Of a stretch of 31,302 bases of DNA, positions 16,805 to 23,804 are shown piece after piece. A program made the position numbers and the translations under genes. Where the stretch lies: NCBI GenBank assembly GCA_005879255.1, contig VBKY01000052.1, positions 14,757-46,058 of the forward strand. The letters are read 5' to 3'. The notes beneath the pieces were generated by a model. The model made no database searches and had not been told where the DNA came from. It was given only the letters and a program-made list of their open reading frames with translations. Source of the DNA: Deltaproteobacteria bacterium. Its GTDB lineage: Bacteria; Desulfobacterota_B; Binatia; UBA9968. Each line of letters starts with the position of its first letter. Within the stretch, counting starts at the first letter, position 1.

Positions 16805-18014
16805 GTGAAGGTTAGAGTCTATTGGTTAATCCTGCTGCTGCTCATGGGTTGCGCGAAGGTGCGTGCGATTAGCGATGTGCCCGAGATAACACCTGGAGAT
16901 GCATCCTTTTTCCCAACGCTTGAAGCGCTCACCGACGCTCCCATCGTCGGCGGTAATAAAATCGCCGTGCTCCACAACGGCGATGCGACTTTTCCAGCGA
17001 TGCTGCGGGAGATAAAAAACGCCAAATCGAGTATCACCTTCGCTCAATATCTCTTTAAAGGCGGCTCGCTCGCTCGTGAATTTGCGCTGAGCTTTGCTGA
17101 ACGGTGCCAAGCGGGAATCAAGGTTTATATCCTGTTGGATAGTCACGGCAGCAGTGAAGCTCCTGAAGAAATACCGGCAATGATGAGCAAGGCCGGATGC
17201 CAACTCCAATATTTTCGTCGCATCCGAGCACCGCAAGTCGTCCTTCCATGGAAATTGGTGCAATATAACTATCGCAATCATCGACGCATACTCGTCATTG
17301 ACGGACGAATTGGTTTCACCGGCGGATATGGCATAAGTGACGCCTGGATGGGGGACGGTCGGACTCCGGATCACTGGCGCGACACCAATGTGCGGTCCGG
17401 CGGTCAAATTTCTGCAAGCCGCTTTCACTGAAAGCTGGCTGGAAACCACCGGCAATCTCCTCGGAGGCGATGAGTTTTTTCCTCGCCTCGAGCCCCAGGG
17501 CAAAACACCGCTTCAATTCGTTAAAAGCTCACCGGTCGGAGGAAGCTTTCAAAATTACCTCCTTTATTTGCTGTCAATTACGTCAGCAAAAAAATCGATT
17601 CTAATAACAAATTCCTATTTCATTCCGGACGATCGGATGATCGAAGCTCTCTTGGAGGCCACGGCCAGAGGAGTTCGCGTCATTGTTCTTGTTCCCGGCA
17701 AGATCGACTTCAAAATAACTTATCGAGCAAGCCGGAGACATTATGGTGAAATGCTTCTCGGCGGAGTCGAGATTTTCGAATATTCCCCAGCCCTCTTGCA
17801 CTCCAAAACAATGGTAGTCGACGGCGTTTGGGCGACTATCGGCAACACCAATTTTGATAATCGATCGTTTGCCTTAAATGAGGAGCTGAATCTGGCTCTG
17901 TATGATAAAAGTGTCGCTCAGGGTCTCGAAGAAAGATTCGCCGACATCTCAAGCATTCGCGTAAAATTACCTACGAAGAGTGGGATGCTCGCGGCATCAA
18001 AGAAAAGTTTTTGA
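16805..18014 (+). pseudogene. Phospholipase D / cardiolipin synthase-like lipoprotein gene, frameshifted
   Basis: Two overlapping frames make one family protein. The first part (16805-17431) has a lipoprotein signal (LILLLLMGC), the N-terminal PLD repeat, and an HKD-like motif at residue 159, NHRRILVIDG, with Arg where Lys is usual. The second part, in the +2 frame and ending at 18014, resumes at GPAVKFLQAAFTESWL and has the intact second motif HSKTMVVD followed by GNTNFDNRSF. The switch lies at about 17394-17400, where the family pattern (V-R-x-x-G-P-A-V) suggests that eight bases are missing. Read through, the protein would have about 405 residues. It may be a true pseudogene, an assembly error or, less likely, recoding. 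Confidence 0.8.
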
Positions 18015-18328
18015 ATTGTTCGCTTTTCCAGTAGAAGAGCAATTATGACCCAACCGGCCCAAGCGTAATGATTTCCCATCCCGAGCCGAGCGAGAACAGC
18101 ATCGTTAGATTCCCTTGATTGAGCCGAGACTCGCAAGTGCCGACAAAGAATCGATCGCTCGGTCCTGCTGCATTGTCTCCCATATGCCGCCCTAAACCCG
18201 CTCCAGCGCAGTAGAATCCCATCTAGAGTTGGGAATTTGATAATTTGCAACAGTGGCGAATTTCATTTAGGATGACTTTAACTTCACAGTGTTTCCAAAT
18301 CCGTCATTAGCTCGGGAGGACCGCTTAG
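18015..18328. other. 314-base intergenic region before the ferredoxin gene
   Basis: No gene was recognised; a 110-residue frame on the minus strand has no family likeness. The region must hold the ferredoxin promoter. A TTGATA at 18237-18242 could be a -35 element but no well-spaced -10 follows. A ribosome site GGGAGGA lies at 18313-18319 before the ATG at 18329. Confidence 0.35.
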
Positions 18329-19150
18329 ATGGCAACGATGATTACCAATGAGTGCATCAATTGCGGCGCGTGCGAGCCGGAGTGCCCGAACAACGCGATC
18401 TCGCAGGGCGATCCCGTTTATGTCATCGACCCAAAATTATGCACGGAATGCGTCGGTTTTCACGACTACGAAGCCTGCGCGGCGGTCTGCCCGGTAGACG
18501 TCTGCGTCACCGATCCCAACAATATCGAATCCGAAGAAGTGCTTATCGCTCGCGCCCAGGAACTGCATCCTGAAACGACATTCCCCGATAATTTTGAATC
18601 GCGTTTTCGCAAGGGTGAAGGGAAGCCCGCACCAACCGCGCCGGCAAAGGCGTCGCCACAAGTGATGCAGCCAGCTTCCCCTGCCGCTACGCCTCCTGCG
18701 GCCGCCGCGGTCGGGCCGACCACGGAGTTTGCCGAGGCTGAGGTCAAGTACGTTGAGCTTCCGGCGATCGACTCGTGGACCGTGCCCATGCGTTGTTTCA
18801 AATGCCATGAAGTGCACGTCGAGAACGTCAAGAATTTCATGATCGGCAACGTCATCTTTTGTCCGCATTGCAATAAGTCGATGGTCGTGCGCGACAATCT
18901 GAACTACCATCTTCGCGCCTTGCTCAAAGACTCCTACGAGGACTGGGAACGGCAACAAAACGAATTCGCCAATCAGCGCGAGCGCGAGCGCGCCGAATTT
19001 ATCGAACGGCGGGCGAAAGAGGCGCAAGCCTTTGAAACCCACCAAAAGCGAGAACTGGAGAAAATTCGCCAGCAACTTAATGCCATCGGCGAAAACTACG
19101 ACGCCGCCGGCAAGCCCTTCAAAAAGGGCTCGCGCTTCGGCTGGGGCTGA
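18329..19150 (+). CDS. Two-cluster ferredoxin fused to a zinc-ribbon and coiled-coil tail
   Basis: 273 aa. Residues 1-85 are a YfhL/Alvin-type 2[4Fe-4S] ferredoxin, with ligands C9-C12-C15-C19 and C38-C41-C50-C54 (the long CX8C loop is typical). An Ala/Pro-rich linker (about 98-130) leads to a second cysteine set, C156-x2-C159 and C178-x2-C181, which looks like a zinc ribbon. From about 200 to 252 the protein is a charged helical, coiled-coil-like segment. The ordinary protein of this family stops after about 85 residues. It may donate electrons while docking to a partner through the tail. The next gene starts 12 bases downstream. Domain calls are strong for the ferredoxin, moderate for the rest. 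Confidence 0.85.
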   Translation: MATMITNECINCGACEPECPNNAISQGDPVYVIDPKLCTECVGFHDYEACAAVCPVDVCVTDPNNIESEEVLIARAQELHPETTFPDNFESRFRKGEGKPAPTAPAKASPQVMQPASPAATPPAAAAVGPTTEFAEAEVKYVELPAIDSWTVPMRCFKCHEVHVENVKNFMIGNVIFCPHCNKSMVVRDNLNYHLRALLKDSYEDWERQQNEFANQRERERAEFIERRAKEAQAFETHQKRELEKIRQQLNAIGENYDAAGKPFKKGSRFGWG

Positions 19151-19162
19151 TCCCGCCGCTTC

Positions 19163-19636
19163 ATGCTCTTTTCATGGCTCCATTTGATCGCCCTGGCCGT
19201 CTATCTCGGGGCTGTCGTCGGTTTTTGGCTGATGCTGCTACCCGCCGTTTCCATACTCGCAGAGCACGAAGAGAAAACCCGGTTTCTCGCCCGCGGCCTT
19301 AAATTCTACAACCCGCTGCAGGTTGGCGCCCTCGGCATTATTCTTTTCAGCGGCGCGTTTCAGTTGACCGAACTCAAAGCCGCCTACCGTGAAATGTTTG
19401 CCAAACAGATTGGTTACAATCTCGCCATGAAGTTGGTTTTTGCTTTTGTGCTGGTCATCTTGAGCGTCTACCAAGCTCTCGGGGTCGGCCATCGATTCGT
19501 TAAACGCCACGAAGGCGGAGAGCGAGTGTCGCCGGAAGAGCTTGGATCCGTCATTCGCCGTCTTAAGGGCGCCAACTGGGGTATATTGCTTTTTGCAGCG
19601 ATCACGCTTTGGCTGGGAATCCGTTTACGCTCGTAG
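19163..19636 (+). CDS. Small four-helix membrane protein (DUF4149/CopD-like)
   Basis: 157 aa with four hydrophobic stretches (about 5-27, 48-68, 82-104 and 138-154). An N-terminal WLHLIALAVYLGAVVGFW helix and the GHRF segment after helix 3 recall the CopD/DUF4149 superfamily of small haem- or copper-linked membrane proteins. His7 in the first helix could be a ligand (inference). It starts 12 bases after the ferredoxin-fusion stop and is likely co-transcribed, which makes a membrane redox partner possible. No ribosome site is evident. Family assignment is tentative. Confidence 0.65.
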   Translation: MLFSWLHLIALAVYLGAVVGFWLMLLPAVSILAEHEEKTRFLARGLKFYNPLQVGALGIILFSGAFQLTELKAAYREMFAKQIGYNLAMKLVFAFVLVILSVYQALGVGHRFVKRHEGGERVSPEELGSVIRRLKGANWGILLFAAITLWLGIRLRS

Positions 19637-19714
19637 GCCGGGAAGCTGGTCAACGACCCGCAAATGGAGCTATGAACGTTTTTCGAGTAAAAAACTTCAC
19701 GAGAGGACATCGCA

Positions 19715-20265
19715 GTGGCAAACCGCAAACTCAGAATCGTTTATCGGTCGAATTTTCACGCGCCGTTCTGGTTGGTGGCCGATAAATCCGCCTCCTGGCA
19801 GAAAAACGGCCTCGACGTCGACACCTCCCCGCAGCTGGTTCGCGAGAAAGCCGTGGAGGCGCTTAAAAGCGGCCACGTGGACTTGATCTCGTGGCGTTAC
19901 CCTGACGACGACGATGAGCTTCGTCAAGAGTCATACCGACGAGATTCGCCTGCTTACCAAAGGCTTCGTTGACGCGACACACTTTTTCCTGACCCGCAAG
20001 CAAGAGACTCTGGAGATTCTCAAAGAATAAGCGACGCCGATCCTGAAGCTTCAGTCGGATGCGGAAGTCGAATCGCTCTACGATGAATGGGCGCAGTCGC
20101 TGGAGCGCAAGCCCTACCCGTCACTGGCGGCGATCTCGAATGTTTTTCCAGCTGGCCCTACGGCGCGACGCGGAGATTGCTGACTTCAACCCCTTGGCTT
20201 TGTGGGATACCCATTTCGTGCGCGAACTCGACGATAGCGGATATATCGATCGGTTGTACCAATAA
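19715..20265 (+). pseudogene. Decayed NMT1-type solute-binding protein gene
   Basis: A GTG at 19715 with AGAGGA seven bases upstream starts the ordinary N-terminus (RKLRIVYRSNFHAPFWLVADKS). After LKSGHVDLISW the frame leaves the family. A second frame resumes from about 19908 with the family's C-terminal domain (FVKSHTDEIRLLTKGFVDATHFFL). That frame meets a TAA at 20028-20030, continues after it, and shifts again in a T5 run at 20143-20147 to reach LALWDTHFVRELDDSGYIDRLY and the true stop. About 184 codons remain of some 330, so the middle is deleted. Several independent lesions argue for real gene decay. Confidence 0.82.
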
Positions 20266-20295
20266 AAAAGGCGGAGCCTAGCGCTCCGCCTTTTT
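20264..20295. terminator. Bidirectional factor-independent terminator
   Basis: A perfect 8-bp stem GGCGGAGC (20270-20277) / GCTCCGCC (20283-20290) has a 5-base loop and is flanked by AAAAAA on the left and TTTTT on the right. It therefore ends transcripts from both sides: the binding-protein pseudogene on + and the OmpA-like gene on -. Confidence 0.9.
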
Positions 20296-20324
20296 CTGCG
20301 GTCATTATTTTCTTGGCACTGCGC

Positions 20325-21104
20325 CTATTGCCTGGCGCTGCTCAGTTTGTCTGTCCCCTGTTGCTGGGATTGCTGGGAGGGACGAGGCGCCGGCTGTTCG
20401 GCTGGTGCCGGGCCCGCCGCGACCGCTGGCGTTGAAGTGATTCCTTCGCGATAGACTAGGATCTCTACGCGGCGGTTCTTGGCGCGGCCTTGGGCCGTGC
20501 TGTTGTCACTGGCCGGAGCGCTTTCTCCATAGGATACCGGCATTACGCGCATCGGATCCAGCTTCTTTTGAAGGATTAGGTAACGGCTCACGGCATCGGC
20601 TCTTTTCTTGCCCAGTTCGTAGTTGTAATCATCAGCACCGGCGTTGTCCGTATGCCCGGCGACGACGAAAATCGCCGCTTCTCCAGTAACATCGCTCTTG
20701 AGGTCGCTTATAAATCCATCAATTTCCCGCTGCGCCTGGGCTGGGAGGTTTGCTGAGTTAAAAGCGAAATTGGCGCCGTCCTTCATATCGATGACGACTT
20801 TACGTTCCAAACGAAGATTAGCGATGGCATTGAGGGCTTTCTCCGTCTTTGCGTCAACCTGCCCCAAACGTCCCTCGAACTGGCCGAGCTTCCCCTCGAC
20901 TCCGCTCATCCGGCCGCCTAGGCTGGTAATCTGGCCTTCGGCTTGATTGAGACGCCCCTCGGTTTGAGTGACCCGTCCGTCGAGTGGATCCATCCGCTCT
21001 TTGACCCAGTCGCGCGTGGCAAGACAACCCTGGGTCAGTAGCAAAGATCCCACGATCCCGGCTCCGACAAAATATTTTGCTACACTAGATGCAAAACCTT
21101 CCAT
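20325..21104 (-). CDS. OmpA-family outer-membrane protein with heptad-repeat stalk
   Basis: 259 aa from the ATG at 21104, which has AAAGGAGG seven bases upstream. The export signal contains LLLTQGC27; this is a plausible but imperfect lipobox. Residues 43-84 are six exact 7-residue repeats beginning G-[RKQ]-[LIVM], a coiled-coil stalk. Residues about 103-220 form an OmpA/MotB peptidoglycan-binding domain, with VVAGHTDNAG, NYELGKKRADAVSRYL and the NRRVEI end. The tail is rich in Pro, Ala and Gln. It would link the outer membrane to peptidoglycan. It follows the GAF histidine kinase gene by 41 bases and is probably in the same unit. Confidence 0.88.
   Translation of the reverse strand: MEGFASSVAKYFVGAGIVGSLLLTQGCLATRDWVKERMDPLDGRVTQTEGRLNQAEGQITSLGGRMSGVEGKLGQFEGRLGQVDAKTEKALNAIANLRLERKVVIDMKDGANFAFNSANLPAQAQREIDGFISDLKSDVTGEAAIFVVAGHTDNAGADDYNYELGKKRADAVSRYLILQKKLDPMRVMPVSYGESAPASDNSTAQGRAKNRRVEILVYREGITSTPAVAAGPAPAEQPAPRPSQQSQQQGTDKLSSARQ
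20853..20978 (-). repeat. Six tandem heptad codon blocks in the OmpA-like gene
   Basis: Six consecutive 21-base blocks encode the stalk heptads (residues 43-84). The pattern is Gly, then Arg/Lys/Gln, then Leu/Ile/Val/Met, with Glu or Asp usually at position seven. The DNA copies are diverged, so this is a protein-level repeat and not a recent expansion. Confidence 0.75.
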
Positions 21105-21145
21105 AACAAATCCTCCTTTTAAGTTAATAATCTCTATCACCAACG

Positions 21146-22375
21146 TTAAGTTTGTAATTGTTTTTCGAAATCTGGCTGAACCGTCTGATCACCGCTTTCA
21201 ACCGGCAAGCTGACGACAAATTCCGCCGCCTGGCCGGGACGGCTCCTCAGATAGACATCACCTCCGACATTTTCTAAATACTCTCGGACGCGCACTATAC
21301 CTTCCCCATTTTCGTCCCGCAGACCGTCCAAGTGGGTCGCGGTCTCGAACAGCGATTTTAGTTTCTCTGCCGCCGTACTCGTGCCCATCCCTTTGACGAC
21401 GAACTCCAAGCTTGCGGCGTCGCGCCGCACGGTCAGCCGCACTGTCTCATGTCGAGTGGCCAGTGCGGCGTTGTCGACCAGCGTGCCCAAGAGCTGCTTG
21501 AACATCGTTGGGTCGATTGTCGCTTCGCCAGGTGACTTCGGCGAGTATCGAACTTCCAGATCGACACCTCTATCTCTGCTCGTACGCCGACAGGAAGCCA
21601 CCACTTCCCCCACGGCGTTGGCGATATCGACTACTGTCTCCTCAGCGCCTTCCGACTCGTCATCACCGGCAACCGAGAATGCAGAAAGAAGATTCATTCG
21701 ATCGAGAATCTCCTGGACGCAGGTTTCGATATTGCGAACGCGCTTCTCCTGTTCATTAACAGGAGAATCGTTCAGTTTCTGACGGATCAGCGCTGTGCTG
21801 CCAATGATGACCTGGAGGGTATTTTTGATGTCGTGAGACATACCGGCAAGTTGCTGTTGCTGCTGTTTTTTTGCGGCAAGATCTCGAACCGCCCAACTCA
21901 AATCACCGGCCAGTGCCTGAAGCAAAAAAAGCTCCGCCGATGAATAACTTTTTCGGCTCGAATGTCCGAGCATGACAAAGCCGAAAGGCCGACCCGCCGG
22001 CGCCGTCAAGGGCGCCACGACGGCACTGCGAAAACCGAACTCGCCGCTCACCTCGTTCCATGTAATTGGCGCGCGCGAGTTTGCCACCAAATCGAGGCAG
22101 CGCCGCGAAAAATTCGTCGGCAAACGACCAATTCCAGCTTCAGGTATACCAACTTTGATAAACTTCTCGTCATTCAGCATGAGCACGCCGAAACAAAAGT
22201 CGACACCGAAGAATCGCCGCAGACGCACAAGAAAATGGCTGAGCAGGATTTTTTCTCCAACCTCCTGATGCTTCCAAAAGAAGGAGCGAATCAGATTGGC
22301 GCGTTCCCATAACCCGACAAATGACTCCCAACTAGCCGTTGGGTCTTTCGGGCTGCTTGCGCTTCCACTTGACAT
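21146..22375 (-). CDS. GAF-type sensor histidine kinase with degenerate ATP-binding box
   Basis: 409 aa from the ATG at 22375; a TTG at 22462 would add 29 Arg-rich residues and neither start has a good ribosome site. A GAF-like sensory domain covers roughly residues 25-170 with no membrane helix, so the protein is cytosolic. The H-box is MSHDIKNTLQVIIG, and the N-box is LLGTLVDNAALATR. The usual D-x-G-x-G of the G1 box appears as VVKGMGTS, without the Asp that contacts adenine. GEGIVRVREYLENVGGDVYL stands for the G2 region. It may be a weak or non-canonical kinase, perhaps phosphotransfer only (inference). It probably pairs with the single-domain regulator upstream. Confidence 0.82.
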   Translation of the reverse strand: MSSGSASSPKDPTASWESFVGLWERANLIRSFFWKHQEVGEKILLSHFLVRLRRFFGVDFCFGVLMLNDEKFIKVGIPEAGIGRLPTNFSRRCLDLVANSRAPITWNEVSGEFGFRSAVVAPLTAPAGRPFGFVMLGHSSRKSYSSAELFLLQALAGDLSWAVRDLAAKKQQQQQLAGMSHDIKNTLQVIIGSTALIRQKLNDSPVNEQEKRVRNIETCVQEILDRMNLLSAFSVAGDDESEGAEETVVDIANAVGEVVASCRRTSRDRGVDLEVRYSPKSPGEATIDPTMFKQLLGTLVDNAALATRHETVRLTVRRDAASLEFVVKGMGTSTAAEKLKSLFETATHLDGLRDENGEGIVRVREYLENVGGDVYLRSRPGQAAEFVVSLPVESGDQTVQPDFEKQLQT

Positions 22376-22622
22376 ACTTCGCTTCAGCCCCCCCGTTGCC
22401 CTCGCAGTATCACGTGTTTCAGCGCGAAATCGTGGCAAAATCACAGCCCTCGCTTTACCCAAATTTCATACCACGCCAAAAACCGACTGTATCTCACGCC
22501 ATTTCAATAACTTAGACTATTTGTGTCGAAAATGGTGTAAGCTGCTGCAGTTAATTCCCTACACACATGAAGGATTCTAGGCAAGCAAGCCGCCGAATGG
22601 GTAGTCCCGAAACCTCAATGCT

Positions 22623-22963
22623 TCATCGTTCAATCCGCTCTTCCCTGAGTCTCTGATTCTCCGGCCGCAACCGTTCCAGTTCCCGATCGTTTTGTTCAGC
22701 CTCGACGGCTTGCTCCTGCTCTCTCTTCTGCTGCCCCATCAAGTGATCACCGATCAACGCGCCTGCGATTAATCCTACTGGACCGCCGATCAGCGCGCCG
22801 CGGCGGCATCGCCAACTGTGCTGCCAATGATGGCACCTGCGCCAGCACCCACGCGCGCGCCGATCAGGCCACCTTGTTCGCGCGTTGATATCGGCGTCGA
22901 GCAGCTCGAGGCCATTGTCACCACGACTAACAAGACTGCAACGAAACCAAAGTTCGGCTGCAT
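22623..22963 (-). pseudogene. Glycine-zipper lipoprotein gene with a one-base frameshift
   Basis: The ATG at 22963 has AGGAGG seven bases upstream and overlaps the response-regulator stop by one base (TGATG). The first frame reads a lipoprotein signal (VTMASSC21) and a glycine-zipper GGLIGARVGAGAGAIIGSTVGDAAAAR, then stops. The frame shifted by one continues GALIGGPVGLIAGALIGDH and a charged helix to the stop at 22623. A single G missing near 22799 in a GC run explains this: with it, the gene has exactly 114 codons. Glycine-zipper lipoproteins of this size occur in the outer membrane. It may be a recent mutation or a sequencing error. Confidence 0.75.
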
Positions 22964-23391
22964 CACGAGGCCTCCTTTGACGAGTGTGCCGGCCCCGGGC
23001 TTGTCGACGAGCTTTTGCCATCACAAGCGTCGCCAACTATTTTTTCAACCAAATTGCTTCGAGTAAAAGGCTTGCACAAAACCCTGACTGCAAATTTTAC
23101 CGCCTCCCGCTCCAGGGCCGCTTGGTACCTTTCGACTTCGCCACTCATGTAGATCGTTTTAACACGGGGGTTTATCGCCCGAATGCACTGCATCATTTCC
23201 AAACCGTCAAGCTCCGGCATCTGAATATCCGTGACGACCCAGTCCGTGGGGTTGCGAAAATAGGCGGCAAATCCGTGAACGCCGTTGTCCGCGGTTCGCA
23301 CGTCGAACCCTTCCATGCGTAGGATCACCGCGACAATTTGCGCCAAGCCTTCATCGTCGTCCACGACCAGAGCAGTTTGACTCTGTGACAT
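22963..23391 (-). CDS. Single-domain response regulator
   Basis: 142 aa consisting of a receiver domain only. The acidic pocket is Asp11-Asp12, the phosphoacceptor is Asp55 in VVTDIQMPELDG, the switch residue is Ser83 (YMSG), and the conserved lysine is Lys107 in CKPF. There is no DNA-binding or enzymatic output domain; the last 20 residues are a Ser/Pro tail. It therefore acts by protein contact or as a phosphate relay. AGAGGA lies six bases before the ATG and a sigma-54-like promoter at 23420-23435. Its stop overlaps the glycine-zipper lipoprotein start, so translation is probably coupled. Confidence 0.9.
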   Translation of the reverse strand: MSQSQTALVVDDDEGLAQIVAVILRMEGFDVRTADNGVHGFAAYFRNPTDWVVTDIQMPELDGLEMMQCIRAINPRVKTIYMSGEVERYQAALEREAVKFAVRVLCKPFTRSNLVEKIVGDACDGKSSSTSPGPAHSSKEAS

Positions 23392-23804
23392 AGGCTATCC
23401 TCTTGGCTTAATCATAAGCAGCAAGCCATGTTCCACTACCGATCAAGACGGAGGGAATTGATAATTTTCGTCTTTTTAGTGACTAGCGGGGAGCCTCGGT
23501 CGGAAATGGAGGGATATCCCTGCATACATAGTCCCAAGGATTGAATCTGCAGACCGGGCGGCGGAACCGTCGATATGGTTTCGGGGGGCGTACGACTCGA
23601 ATGAGCACGGAGCGGTAAGGAACTGAACGGCCATGGAAACAAGAATTTATCAGCGACGCCCCGAGCTTGCTCCTCTCACCTGCTAGTGGCGCGCCACACG
23701 CTGGACTCTGCTTGAAAGGCCATGCGCAGATCGAGCCATGCAAGCCAACGCCAAAGCAACATACGCTGGATCGATCTCATGAGGCAAAACAGTTTACTAC
23801 AGGT
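23392..23804. other. 413-base intergenic region between glrR-like and response-regulator genes
   Basis: It contains the sigma-54-like promoter near its right-hand (minus-strand downstream) end. The rest has short open frames on both strands with no recognisable protein and no convincing terminator. Enhancer sites for the sigma-54 activator would be expected 80-200 bp upstream of the promoter, between about 23500 and 23650; no clear palindrome was picked out by eye. Confidence 0.45.
23420..23435 (-). promoter_or_regulatory. Sigma-54 (-24/-12) promoter candidate
   Basis: On the minus strand the site reads TGGAACATGGCTTGCT. It matches TGGCAC-N5-TTGCW with one mismatch in the -24 block, and the invariant GG and GC are exactly 10 bases apart. 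The predicted start would be about 23409, leaving an 18-base leader with the AGAGGA ribosome site before the ATG at 23391. The nearest upstream gene encodes a sigma-54 activator. Confidence 0.6.

Noticed and set aside
17918..18250. A 110-residue minus-strand frame between the PLD-like gene and the ferredoxin gene.
   Set aside because: It overlaps the PLD-like 3' end, has no family likeness and no good ribosome site.
20059..20281. Short + frames before the terminator that could be called small genes.
   Set aside because: One ends in the C-terminus of the binding-protein family and both lie within the decayed gene; they are remnants.
22581..22595. Second sigma-54-like site on the minus strand (CGGCGGCTTGCTTGC) before the GAF kinase gene.
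   Set aside because: The GG/GC spacing is right, but the -24 block matches the consensus at only three of six positions, and the distance to the start codon is long.
23436..23743. Two overlapping minus-strand frames of 68 and 86 residues in the gap after the glrR-like gene.
   Set aside because: Compositions are typical of random translation (many Pro, Arg, Ser), with no ribosome site; the region fits better as a regulatory gap.
23722..23760. TGGCTCGATCTGCGC and TTGGCGTTGGCTTGC on the minus strand as sigma-54 promoters.
   Set aside because: The first lacks the TTGC block, and the second has the GG-GC spacing short by one base.
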